64,000 nt of DNA from JADJSS01 sp046329815 (lineage in GTDB: Bacteria; Bacteroidota; Bacteroidia; Chitinophagales; JADIYW01): the NCBI GenBank assembly GCA_046329815.1, contig JAXLTY010000002.1, forward strand, positions 1,116,001 to 1,180,000, given 5' to 3'. The notes beneath the pieces are model-generated. The model was not told the DNA's origin. It saw only the letters and a program-made list of their open reading frames with translations, and searched no databases. Positions within the stretch are counted from its first letter, which is position 1. The number at the start of each line of letters is the position of its first letter. Positions 34,549 through 44,354 of this stretch are shown here, piece after piece. The translations under genes were made by a program, and so were the position numbers.

Positions 34549-37500
34549 TTAATCTTTAACAAATTTCGTAGTATGTAATTTGCCGTCAGCATCGCTGTAT
34601 TGCAATACATAAGTACCTTTTGCTAAAGTAGAATAATCAATAGATAATGTATTCAAGCCTTTCACAACACTCATTGGTTGCTCCAATACTTTTTTACCAA
34701 CAACGTCAAATGTTTTCATTGTTATATCATAAGCACCGGTAGATTGAATATCTATATTCAAAAGACCTTTAGTTGGATTCGGATACACTTGTACAAAGCT
34801 GTTATTTGTAACTGTACCAATCGGAATGTTTATCACATTACTGTATGTAAACGAACCATCAACATCAACAATTTTCAATCTGTAATAGTTGTTTCCTATT
34901 ACAGGATTGTTATCATTAAAGTCATAGTTTCTAACAACGTTAGAGTTTCCTGCTGCTTGTTTTTCACCAATCATTGTCCAAACTGAGGATTCTAAACTTT
35001 TCTCAATTTCAAATCGTACTGTATTTTCTTCTGAAGCAGTTTTCCATGTCAATTTATTTATAGTACCATCATACCAACCGGTGAAAGAAACCAATTCGAC
35101 AGGTAACGGTGCAAATGGGAACAAAGCAGGATGTACATAGAAAGTAGAGAAACTATTGATCGTAAACGATACATAGTGATTGCTTCCATAAGCGCCCCAA
35201 ATTGAAGGAACACTCACGCCGCCAAGACTTGCCGGTGGTGTAAATGAACCGCCGCTTCCACCTGAGTATTTAGTTACATATAAATCGTAACCTGAGAATT
35301 GATATCTGGTAGATGCTGCTGCAGATTGTAAATTTGTTAACTCTGTATTTGTAAAATACAAGGTCACAATTGAATTGGTGTTTGTTGTAGGATGTATTGT
35401 CCATCTTCTTTGTAAATATGGCTGATTTAAACCATAATTATCAACTACTGTTGGAACCGAACCTGCAATGTCAACACACATTTCAGTTGATCCTAAGAAA
35501 CCAGGAGTATCTGCTGCATCATCTTCTATTTTACCAATAATTTTACCAGTATTGTCATAATAAGATCTTGTTAATCCATCGGTAAGTACACAAACTGCGC
35601 ACCCAGCAGTTGTTGCCAATGTTGTGCCTGAAGTAGATGGTACAGTAATATTAACTGATGCAATTACTACGTTTGTACAACCAGAGTTTGTGCCTAACAA
35701 ATCATAAACCGTAGTCGCGCCTGCAGTAAGACCTGATACTGTCAATGGATTAGCAGCAGAAGTAGAAGGCGTTCCTGTTCCGGATGCCAATGACCATGAC
35801 ACTGTTGCACCTGAAGAAATAGATGTCGCAGATAATTGTGCTGTTAAATCACATAAGTATAGAGCATCTAAATTTGCAGTTGCTGTAGGAGCAACATCAA
35901 TAATCCATGAAACTGTATTTGCGGTTGCCGGCGAGCTGCAATTTGATCCTGTTGCAGTTCTATATGTTCTTATTTCTACAAGGGTTTTTCCTGTTGTAGA
36001 AAGTGAACTTCCTGAAGTATAAGAAGACCAACCGCCTGTTCCATCATATCTGTATTCAAGTACATCTGTTATTGTTCCTGCGCCACCTGTTCCTGCTGTT
36101 AATGTTGCAGATACTGAAGTACCTTCACATACATTAGTTGTATTAGGTGATTTAGTTAATGTTCCTGAAATCGCTTGCGGATTAACTGTAATATCAATAT
36201 TAAACGTAGTTGGGTTTGGTGTGCAAGAATTCGGCGAGTTCACTGTTACCGTATAACTTACTACTATTGCTGTGCCTGTAGTATTTGTCAATGTTTGACT
36301 AAACGTACTTTGTGCTGTTCCGCTTGTAGTTCCTGTTATACCAGATACACTTGGCGCTGACCATGTGTATGTTGTTCCCGTAGGCACGATTTGAGTTGGT
36401 GCTGCGTTTGCAGGTGTGAATGATACAGAACCACCGCTACAAATATCAAATGTCGTATCACGCAATTTTGCAACCGGATCTACTGTTAATGCTATTCCAA
36501 ATGTTGATGGCACTGCTGTACATGAATTCGATGAATTTACTGTTACTGTATAATTTACTGTTATCGCTGCATTCGTCAGATTCGTCAATGTTTGTGTAAA
36601 CGAAGGTTGCGCAGTTCCGGATGTAGTTCCGGTTATGCCTGCTGCACTTGGTGCTGACCATGTATAAGTAGTTCCTCCTGGTACTATTTGCGTTGGTGAG
36701 GCATCTGCCGGTGTATATGCGGACAAAGCAACTCCACTACATACTGATAAAGTTGTATCACGAAGTTTTGCAACAGGATCTACTGTCACATCAATATTAA
36801 ATGTTGATGGTACTGCTGAACAACCAAATGGTGAATTTACCGTAACAGTATAGCTTACTACTATTGGCGCATTTGTAAGATTCGTTATTGTTTGTGCAAA
36901 CGAACTTTGTGCAGTACCGCTTGTAGTTCCTGATATACCAGCTACGCTTGGCGCTGACCATGTATAAGTCGTACCGGTTGGTACTATTCGTGTTGGTGCC
37001 GCATTTGTCGGTGTATAAGATAAAGCAATTCCGCTACATACTGTTAATGTTGTATCACGTAATTTTGCCACCGGATTTACTGTCAATGCTATATTAAATG
37101 TTGCAGGTATTGGTGTACAAGTATTCGGTGAATTTACCGTAACTGTATAATTTACTGTTATCGCTGCATTCGTCAGATTCGTCAATGTTTGTGTAAACGA
37201 AGGTTGCGCTGTTCCGGATGTAGTTCCGGTTATGCCTGCTGCACTTGGTGCTGACCATGTATAAGTAGTTCCAGTTGGTACTATTTGCGTTGGTGAGGCA
37301 TCTGCCGGTGTATATGCAGACAAAGCAACGCCACTGCATACTGATAAAGTTGTATCACGAAGTTTTGCAACAGGATCTACTGTCACATCAATATTAAATG
37401 TTGATGGTACTGCTGAACATCCAAATGGTGAATTTACCGTAACAGTATAGCTTACTACTATTGGAGCATTTGTAAGATTCGTTATTGTTTGAGCAAACGA

Positions 37501-40500
37501 ACTTTGTGCTGTACCGCTTGTAGTTCCTGATATACCAGCTACGCTTGGCGCTGACCATGTATAAGTAGTTCCTGTTGGTACTATTCGTGTTGGTGCAGCA
37601 TCTGTTGGTGTATAGGACAATGCAATTCCGCTGCACACACTCAGAGTTGTATCGCGAAGTTTCGCTACAGGATTCACAGTTAATGCAATATTGAATGTTG
37701 ATGGTATTGGTGTACATGAATTTGGCGAATTTACCGTAACTGTATAATTTACTGTTATTGCTGCATTCGTTAGATTCGTCAGTGTTTGTGTAAACGAACT
37801 TTGTGCGGTACCGCTTGTAGTTCCTGTTATACCAGCTACACTTGGTGCTGACCATGTATAAGTAGTTCCTGTCGGCACTATACGCGTTGGCGCAGCATTT
37901 GGTGGTGTGTAAGCCGATAAAGCAACACCACTGCATACTGATAAAGTTGTATCACGAAGTTTTGCCACCGGATCTACCACCAATGCAATAGTAAATGTTG
38001 ATGGTACTGCCGCGCAACTATTCGGTGAATTGACTGTAACTGTATAATTTACTGTTATAGCTGCATTCGTCAAATTCGTTAATGTTTGTGTAAACGAACT
38101 TTGTGCCGTTCCTGATGTAGTTCCTGATATACCAGCTACGCTTGGTGCTGACCATGTGTAAGTCGTACCGGCTGGCACTATTCGTGTCGGTGCCGCATCT
38201 GTTGGTGTATAGGATGATAATGCAATTCCACTGCACACACTTAGAGTCGTATCTCTTAATTTTGCTACAGGGTTTACTGTCAATGCAATATTGAATGTTG
38301 ATGGTATTGGTGTACATGAATTTGGCGAATTTACAGTAACTGTATAATTTACTGTTATTGCTGCATTCGTCAGATTCGTCACTGTTTGTGTAAACGAACT
38401 TTGTGCAGTGCCGCTTGTAGTTCCTGATATACCAGCTACACTTGGTGCTGACCATGTATATGTAGTTCCTGACGGAACTATACGTGTTGGTGCAGCATTT
38501 GGTGGTGTGTAAGCTGATAAAGCAACGCCACTGCATACTGATAAAGTTGTATCGCGAAGTTTGGCTACAGGATCAACAACTAAAGCTATATTAAATGTTG
38601 CCGGTATTGGTGTACATGAATTTGGTGAATTGACTGTAACCGTATAATTTACTGTTATTGGTGCATTCGTTGAATTTGTCAATGTTTGTGTAAACGAACT
38701 TTGTGCCGTTCCTGATGTAGTTCCTGATATACCGGCTACACTTGGTGCTGACCATGTGTAAGTCGTACCGGTTGGCACTATTCGTGTAGGTGCCGCATCT
38801 GTTGGTGTATAGGATGATAATGCAACACCACTACATACATTCAATGTTGTATCTCGTAATTTTGCTACCGGATTTACCGTGACTGCAATATTAAATGTAG
38901 TTGGATTTGGTGTACAAGTATTTGGTGAATTTACGGTTACTGTATAATTCACTGTTATAGGTGCATTTGTTAAATTGGTTAATGTTTGAGCAGTAAATGA
39001 GCTTGAGGCAGTTCCTGCTGTTCCACCTGAAATACCTGCAACAGAAGGTACTGACCAAGTATAAGTAGTTCCTGTAGGCACTATTCGCGTCGGAGAAGCA
39101 TCAGGTGGTGTGTATGCAGATAATGCAACTCCACTACAAACTGTAAAGGATGTATCACGCAATTTAGGAACAGGTAATACCGTAATATTTGCATAAATAG
39201 GAACTGACCATCCACAACAAGCTTCTCGTACTCTTAATCTGATTTGATAAATTTGATTTGCATTAGTTGCATTATTTAAATTTGCTCCGGATATACCTGT
39301 TGTAACTGTTGGATTTTTGGTTGTAAATGTTACAGCAGTTGGTGTATTTAAACCAGTAACCGGCGTTAATTGGATTGACCATTCATAACAGTCTGCACCA
39401 GAAAGTGTATTGTCTAATGTAAATGATGTTCCTGTACATACTGTAGTTGAAGCTGATCCACCAACAGTTATAGAAATAGTTGGCAATGTTCTTGATTTTA
39501 ATGCTACAATAGTACCTCTGAACGTACCAGCACCTGTTCCTGTTACTACTAAATCCTGAACTGCCTGAGTTGACGTACAAGATAAAAATGTATTTGCAGT
39601 AGCTGCAGTTGTTGAAGCCACATTACCACCGCCGTTATTTGTCGCTGCAGATGCTACATCGTTTACTATTGAATATCCCGTTGGAAGTGTTAATGTACCA
39701 GATGCTTTATTGACTGTAATCATAGAGTTAAGACATCCATCTCTTTGATCTACCTTAAAGGTTTGTGGATTCGTAACATATGTATTTCCTGTTGCACTGC
39801 TATTAACTGTAACTATTGACTGTGTTGGTGCGTTTGTAGTTGTAAGTGCACTCGCCGAACTTAAATTAGCCAATGCATACCGAACACCACCTCGACCTGT
39901 ACCACCAGCACCGCCAGCACCACCATTACCACCACATGTACCGCCACCGCCGCAGCCACCTTCACCACCACCGCAACTGTTGGCCTTACCATTTGGATCG
40001 GAACAAGTACCTGAACCACCTGAACCACCAGCCCCACCAGCAGCACCACTACCTGCATTTCCAGGATTTAGTCTACTCTCCGTTATTACTCCACCTGCGG
40101 CACTGTTATATATGAAGACAGCAAATGCACCGCCGCCACCAGCACCACCGTAACCACCAGCACCACCACCACCAGCACCTGCACCACCTGTACCTCCATG
40201 TCCACCATCACGATCACAAGTAAAACTATCATGAGAACCGCTACCGCCGCCGCCGCCAGCACCGCCTTTTCCGCCACCACCGCCACCGCCGTTTGTACCG
40301 GAGGTTGGTTGAAAATAACCTCCTGAATATACATCAGCGCCTGGAGTGCTGCCCGCAGAACCCGTAGTACCAGCCGCACCGTTTCCACTTGCATTTCCTC
40401 CACAGGCACCATTATCACAAGAACCAGTGCCACCAGAACCAGAAACACCTGCACCTCCAGGAGAACTTCCTGTAGTAGCACCAGCGCCGCCGCCGCCGCC

Positions 40501-41790
40501 ATTTCCAGTTCCACCTGTAGTACCATTTCCACCTGCACTACCTGCAGCTGCAAGACCATTCACGTTTGTTCCGGCACATTTTCCGGCACCACCAGCACCA
40601 CCAGCACCACCAGCACCACCAGCACCACCGGAACCATTTGCACCAACTGCATTTCCTGATCCATTAGCACCACTACCACCAGCACCACCTGTTCCTCCGG
40701 AACCTCCACACCCACCAGGCGCATCACCACAACCAGTGTAATAATCACAACCACCATCACAACCATAAAAAGCACCACCACCAGCACCGCCATTACCACC
40801 TGCTGCACCAGCCGCACCATTTGGTGCAGTACCGGTACCTATACCACAACGTTCTATTTTAAATGTACTGGTATTATTAGCATACAATCCATACAACGTA
40901 CAGCCACCACCACCATAATTGCTGGTATTTGCTGCTGAAACGCTATCATTTATGTCGCGAAGTGTCCAACTTGAAGATGCATCTGCAACCATACCCATCA
41001 CGTAAGGTGCCAGTACAGAACCGGCCATACAAGATGCTGATGTTGTAGATACAGCTGAGATGGCAGTTGTCACTTGTGTTGTTAACGCTGAATTTTTACG
41101 ATAAATGTTATTTGTACCACCACATCCATCGTTTGCTACTTCATAATTACCATCATATGTTACACTTGGTAATATTGGTAATGACTGGTTAATTGAATAC
41201 GTTCCACTTAATAATTTTATGTATGAAATTTGTGCAGAATATTGTTGAGCAATACTAACTGCTGATAATAAATCATGTGGTGTATTAGGTGTATTTTGTG
41301 TGCCGCTTGCATTAGTACCTGATGGTGATGCATAGATTGTATTCTCACAAGTTGGCGGCGCTGTCCAGTTCACATAAGCAGCCATTACTTTGATGTTAGT
41401 TGCATTTGTTGTACACGGATAAGCTGAAACCAACACTCTAACTGTACCAGAATATGTTGCAACCCAAAAAAGTTTAGATTGCGATGTCGAAGAATTATCA
41501 TCATTATGAATACCTAATAAATTCCCATTATTATCGTATAAAGTAAGCTGCGAGTCAAAGGTTGCATCTGAACCGTCTGCAGCCAAAGTACTAAAATTGT
41601 AATATCTGCCTCTTGTTACAGCATATTTTATATACTTTCCACCTGTCGTAGAAACAAACGTAAAAGATGTAGTTACAGAATACGTTGTTGCCGATTCGGC
41701 AGTACCACCGTAAGTACACTGTGCAGTTGCCGAATTTAAACTTAATAAGGCAGTGATAATAATGATTAGGGCGCGTAAAAAATTTTGCAT
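34549..41790 (-). CDS. Giant T9SS-secreted surface protein, glycine-rich with ten ~100-aa repeats
   Basis: 2413 aa. The signal peptide is FLRALIIIITALLSLNSATAQ. Residues about 25-140 are a beta-sandwich ending in TVRVLVSAYPC, followed by parallel beta-helix-like text (ASPSGTNASGTQNTPNTP). Residues about 317-632 are extremely glycine-rich (GGAGG repeats) with conserved cysteine motifs GCDGGCDYYTGCGDAPGG, KCAGTNVNG, CDNGACGGN and DSFTCDRDGG. Residues about 870-1870 are ten near-identical ~100-aa Ig/PKD-like repeats starting VAKLRDTTLSVCSG. The last ~75 residues (VYPNPTKG...TTKFVKD) are a type A T9SS sorting domain. It is probably an adhesin or matrix protein. It is paralogous to the 1725-aa protein at 47903. 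A terminator follows; the 305 bp upstream holds no other gene. Confidence 0.93.
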   Translation of the reverse strand: MQNFLRALIIIITALLSLNSATAQCTYGGTAESATTYSVTTSFTFVSTTGGKYIKYAVTRGRYYNFSTLAADGSDATFDSQLTLYDNNGNLLGIHNDDNSSTSQSKLFWVATYSGTVRVLVSAYPCTTNATNIKVMAAYVNWTAPPTCENTIYASPSGTNASGTQNTPNTPHDLLSAVSIAQQYSAQISYIKLLSGTYSINQSLPILPSVTYDGNYEVANDGCGGTNNIYRKNSALTTQVTTAISAVSTTSASCMAGSVLAPYVMGMVADASSSWTLRDINDSVSAANTSNYGGGGCTLYGLYANNTSTFKIERCGIGTGTAPNGAAGAAGGNGGAGGGAFYGCDGGCDYYTGCGDAPGGCGGSGGTGGAGGSGANGSGNAVGANGSGGAGGAGGAGGAGGAGKCAGTNVNGLAAAGSAGGNGTTGGTGNGGGGGAGATTGSSPGGAGVSGSGGTGSCDNGACGGNASGNGAAGTTGSAGSTPGADVYSGGYFQPTSGTNGGGGGGGKGGAGGGGGSGSHDSFTCDRDGGHGGTGGAGAGGGGAGGYGGAGGGGAFAVFIYNSAAGGVITESRLNPGNAGSGAAGGAGGSGGSGTCSDPNGKANSCGGGEGGCGGGGTCGGNGGAGGAGGTGRGGVRYALANLSSASALTTTNAPTQSIVTVNSSATGNTYVTNPQTFKVDQRDGCLNSMITVNKASGTLTLPTGYSIVNDVASAATNNGGGNVASTTAATANTFLSCTSTQAVQDLVVTGTGAGTFRGTIVALKSRTLPTISITVGGSASTTVCTGTSFTLDNTLSGADCYEWSIQLTPVTGLNTPTAVTFTTKNPTVTTGISGANLNNATNANQIYQIRLRVREACCGWSVPIYANITVLPVPKLRDTSFTVCSGVALSAYTPPDASPTRIVPTGTTYTWSVPSVAGISGGTAGTASSSFTAQTLTNLTNAPITVNYTVTVNSPNTCTPNPTTFNIAVTVNPVAKLRDTTLNVCSGVALSSYTPTDAAPTRIVPTGTTYTWSAPSVAGISGTTSGTAQSSFTQTLTNSTNAPITVNYTVTVNSPNSCTPIPATFNIALVVDPVAKLRDTTLSVCSGVALSAYTPPNAAPTRIVPSGTTYTWSAPSVAGISGTTSGTAQSSFTQTVTNLTNAAITVNYTVTVNSPNSCTPIPSTFNIALTVNPVAKLRDTTLSVCSGIALSSYTPTDAAPTRIVPAGTTYTWSAPSVAGISGTTSGTAQSSFTQTLTNLTNAAITVNYTVTVNSPNSCAAVPSTFTIALVVDPVAKLRDTTLSVCSGVALSAYTPPNAAPTRIVPTGTTYTWSAPSVAGITGTTSGTAQSSFTQTLTNLTNAAITVNYTVTVNSPNSCTPIPSTFNIALTVNPVAKLRDTTLSVCSGIALSYTPTDAAPTRIVPTGTTYTWSAPSVAGISGTTSGTAQSSFAQTITNLTNAPIVVSYTVTVNSPFGCSAVPSTFNIDVTVDPVAKLRDTTLSVCSGVALSAYTPADASPTQIVPTGTTYTWSAPSAAGITGTTSGTAQPSFTQTLTNLTNAAITVNYTVTVNSPNTCTPIPATFNIALTVNPVAKLRDTTLTVCSGIALSYTPTNAAPTRIVPTGTTYTWSAPSVAGISGTTSGTAQSSFAQTITNLTNAPIVVSYTVTVNSPFGCSAVPSTFNIDVTVDPVAKLRDTTLSVCSGVALSAYTPADASPTQIVPGGTTYTWSAPSAAGITGTTSGTAQPSFTQTLTNLTNAAITVNYTVTVNSSNSCTAVPSTFGIALTVDPVAKLRDTTFDICSGGSVSFTPANAAPTQIVPTGTTYTWSAPSVSGITGTTSGTAQSTFSQTLTNTTGTAIVVSYTVTVNSPNSCTPNPTTFNIDITVNPQAISGTLTKSPNTTNVCEGTSVSATLTAGTGGAGTITDVLEYRYDGTGGWSSYTSGSSLSTTGKTLVEIRTYRTATGSNCSSPATANTVSWIIDVAPTATANLDALYLCDLTAQLSATSISSGATVSWSLASGTGTPSTSAANPLTVSGLTAGATTVYDLLGTNSGCTNVVIASVNITVPSTSGTTLATTAGCAVCVLTDGLTRSYYDNTGKIIGKIEDDAADTPGFLGSTEMCVDIAGSVPTVVDNYGLNQPYLQRRWTIHPTTNTNSIVTLYFTNTELTNLQSAAASTRYQFSGYDLYVTKYSGGSGGSFTPPASLGGVSVPSIWGAYGSNHYVSFTINSFSTFYVHPALFPFAPLPVELVSFTGWYDGTINKLTWKTASEENTVRFEIEKSLESSVWTMIGEKQAAGNSNVVRNYDFNDNNPVIGNNYYRLKIVDVDGSFTYSNVINIPIGTVTNNSFVQVYPNPTKGLLNIDIQSTGAYDITMKTFDVVGKKVLEQPMSVVKGLNTLSIDYSTLAKGTYVLQYSDADGKLHTTKFVKD
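36180..39175 (-). repeat. Ten tandem ~300-bp coding repeats
   Basis: Each unit encodes about 100 aa beginning V-A-K-L-R-D-T and containing TTYTWSAPSVAGI...TSGTAQSSF and NYTVTVNSPN. Copies are highly similar at DNA level. Units 6-7 and 8-9 (counted from the N-terminus) are near copies as pairs (ALSYTP unit followed by a YTPADASPTQIV unit), pointing to duplication of 600-bp blocks. The array is a candidate for length variation by recombination. Confidence 0.85.
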
Positions 41791-42095
41791 ATAATTTGTT
41801 TTATACCTAGTTCAAAAAAAATTAGCTGTAAAAATTTATTTACAGAATGATAGTAAGTATATATTTTAAAAAACTGATTACGGCTAAATCATCAGTCCAG
41901 TTGAATGAATAAAATGTAAAAAAATGTAAAAATTATTTCATATTCTATCTTTAAAAAATATTATACAAACATCACGATAAAGTTAACTAAAAAAAAATAC
42001 TTTCACTGAATTAATTCAAAAAATTGATGTTTATCAATTCCACAATGTGTTGAAAACTAAATATTTACATATAAAATGATAGATGGATATCATAT
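41791..42095. other. AT-rich intergenic region, no gene
   Basis: 305 bp between a peroxidase stop and the start of the 2413-aa protein. It must hold the promoter of that gene on the minus strand, but no clear TAnnTTTG box is seen; otherwise nothing recognisable. Confidence 0.5.
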
Positions 42096-43187
42096 TTACC
42101 TCATAGGAATATAACTACTCCAACTAAATGATTTTTCTTTGAAAGGATCTGAAAATTTAATATTTGTAAGCAAGTTAGAATCTGTTAATAACTGGAAAAA
42201 TAAATGACCGTTTTTTTTATCAAAATCCGTTATTTCATTCTTAAAATCCATCATTTGGAATTTCTGCGGAAAGGTTATTTGCGGATTTGAATCGATCAAA
42301 TTTGCGATATGTTTATCATAATGTTCAAACACTTCTTCTATTGTTTTCAGACTGCCATCATGCATATATGGTGCGGTATATGCTAAATTATATAATGATG
42401 GAATTTTCATTAAATGTTTTGAATCATTGATACCATTCGTTGCCAGTTGTGTGTAAGAACTTTCCACATCGCTCACATGACATCCATTGCACATAGCTGC
42501 AAAGCGAAAATAAGTTCCTCTGAGTGTTGGTGCCTTTAAATTCTGGTAGAAAAAATCTGTTTCTTTTACACCAACTGGCGGAATATTTAATACAGAATCC
42601 GGAAACTGGATCCTGATGCTCACTATAGTGCGTAAAAACTGAGCTAATGCTTTATATACATTTTTTGCTGTAATAGTTTTTTCACCGAATGCCTGCTCAA
42701 ATAAAACCGGATAATATTTATGCTTATTCAGTTCTACCAGTAAATTTGTTTCCGTCTCACCCATTTCTATTGCACTATACATTGGAACCGGCATTACATC
42801 TTCTAATTTTTTTACGCGTCCGTCCCAAAAGAAATGTTTATTCCAACCTAGATTTATTAAGCTGATTGTGTTGACTTTTAATGTATCTCCAAAAGTACCG
42901 ACAGCCAGTTTTTTTCCATCGCTAAAGCTATATCTTTGCTGATGACAAGTTCCGCAAGATTGTTTGTTATTTCCAGAAAGCAGAGAATCATAAAACAATA
43001 ATCTGCCTAAAGCAACACCTTCAACTGTCATTGGATTATCTTCAGGAATTTCAAACAATGGTGTTGTTATTGTATCAAAATCCCATTTGTACGGATGCGT
43101 CTCATAAGTTTTTGAATTACTCATAAATCCAAAAATAAACGGTAATGAAAGTATTACTACAACTATTATTTTCTTTGAATGACGCAT
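42096..43187 (-). CDS. Di-haem cytochrome c peroxidase (CcpA/MauG family)
   Basis: 363 aa. An N-terminal membrane/signal segment (IIVVVILSLPFIFGFM) exports it to the periplasm. Two c-type haem sites are visible: CGTCH at 78-82 (SCGTCHQQRYSFSDGK) and CNGCH at about 232-236. The IPEDNPMTVEGVALGRLLFY and APYMHDGSLKTIEEVFEHYD segments are typical of this family. It reduces hydrogen peroxide or oxidises a substrate protein or metabolite. It lies 12 bp downstream of a close paralogue, with which it is co-transcribed. Confidence 0.93.
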   Translation of the reverse strand: MRHSKKIIVVVILSLPFIFGFMSNSKTYETHPYKWDFDTITTPLFEIPEDNPMTVEGVALGRLLFYDSLLSGNNKQSCGTCHQQRYSFSDGKKLAVGTFGDTLKVNTISLINLGWNKHFFWDGRVKKLEDVMPVPMYSAIEMGETETNLLVELNKHKYYPVLFEQAFGEKTITAKNVYKALAQFLRTIVSIRIQFPDSVLNIPPVGVKETDFFYQNLKAPTLRGTYFRFAAMCNGCHVSDVESSYTQLATNGINDSKHLMKIPSLYNLAYTAPYMHDGSLKTIEEVFEHYDKHIANLIDSNPQITFPQKFQMMDFKNEITDFDKKNGHLFFQLLTDSNLLTNIKFSDPFKEKSFSWSSYIPMR

Positions 43188-43199
43188 CTTAAAAGATGA

Positions 43200-44273
43200 T
43201 TATTTAGTTTGAATATATTGAAGATAATTTTTCCAATTAAAGTTAATTTCTGCAAATGGATTTGACAAGGATTTATTTGTTATAATACTAGAATCATTGA
43301 ACATTTCCATTACTTCTGCCGCATGTTCAACATCGTAATCTGTAAAATAAATTCCCGGCAAATCACTACTGACCTTAGCCGTTGTGAATTCATCAATATG
43401 CTTCTCATAATGCTGCATCACTTCTTTCAGTGTTTTGTAACGACCATCGTGCATATATGGCGCTGTAAGCGCGATGTTGACCAATGCAGGAATTTTCATT
43501 TTCTGTCCTTTCTCCGGAACCATATCATTACCCATTTCAGTTCCAACATATAACCTAGTACGATGGCAACTGCTGCATCTTTGTGATAATCTCAGAAATG
43601 TACCTTGTAATGTTTCATCGAAAATATGTTGCGACATGTATTTGCTGTCTGAAACGTAAGCGGGCAATTTTGGAAAAATAGAATCCGGTAATACGACACC
43701 ATTGCTAATTATAGTGCGTAAAAATTGTGCAAGCGCTTTAGACACTAAGTCCATGGTGATTTCCTGTTTGCCAAACGCAGTTTGAAACAATAACGGATAA
43801 TATGGATGTTTATTCAACTCATTTATAAGTTCAATCGTATCCTGGCGCATCTCATTTTGATTGGTAACCGGTGTACGAATCAAACTTTCTAAAGAACGCT
43901 CGCGTCCGTCCCAAAAATATTCATTGTTCCAGGCCAAATTAATCAAACTGATCGCATTTTTCGTCAATGTATCACCATAAGCACCAACAGAAACTCTTTT
44001 CCCGTCAGAGAAAGCCAAATGCTGCAAATGACACGAACTACAAGATTGTTTGTTGTTACCAGAAAGCAAACTATCATAAAACAAAAAACGACCTAAGGCG
44101 ACACCTTCAACCGTCATAGGATTATCAGCCGGTATATTAGGTTTTTCGAACGCTAATGTATCATACGATAAAGAATATGGATGCGTTTCAAATAGTATTT
44201 TTTTATTCGAAAAACCAAAAAGCAATGGCAATAGAATAATAAAAATAACTGCTATTTTTTTACTGTGTTTCAC
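43200..44273 (-). CDS. Di-haem cytochrome c peroxidase paralogue
   Basis: 357 aa, same layout as the next gene: N-terminal hydrophobic segment (IAVIFIILLPLLFGF), haem motif CSSCH at 78-82 (SCSSCHLQHLAFSDGK), second CSSCH (QRCSSCHRTRLY) and APYMHDGRYKTLKEVMQHYE. Residues 51-77 are nearly identical to those of the gene at 42096, but the C-terminal thirds differ more, so this is an older tandem duplication with likely divergence of function. First gene of the two-gene operon. It lies between the two T9SS giants. Confidence 0.93.
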   Translation of the reverse strand: MKHSKKIAVIFIILLPLLFGFSNKKILFETHPYSLSYDTLAFEKPNIPADNPMTVEGVALGRFLFYDSLLSGNNKQSCSSCHLQHLAFSDGKRVSVGAYGDTLTKNAISLINLAWNNEYFWDGRERSLESLIRTPVTNQNEMRQDTIELINELNKHPYYPLLFQTAFGKQEITMDLVSKALAQFLRTIISNGVVLPDSIFPKLPAYVSDSKYMSQHIFDETLQGTFLRLSQRCSSCHRTRLYVGTEMGNDMVPEKGQKMKIPALVNIALTAPYMHDGRYKTLKEVMQHYEKHIDEFTTAKVSSDLPGIYFTDYDVEHAAEVMEMFNDSSIITNKSLSNPFAEINFNWKNYLQYIQTK

Positions 44274-44354
44274 TGAATAATAAAATGCGAATGTAAAATA
44301 ACAAAAAACACGCCAAGATTATAGCTTTGTCAATTTACAAGTAATATCTTTAAT

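Noticed and set aside
36458..38536. Out-of-frame ORFs over the 300-bp repeats
   Set aside because: They recur once per repeat purely because the DNA repeats; no start signals or recognisable protein.
39861..40820. Long open frames antisense or out of frame over the glycine-rich coding region (Pro/Ala- and Val-rich)
   Set aside because: These are shadows of GGN-codon repeats; composition is extreme and the real frame has signal peptide and sorting domain.
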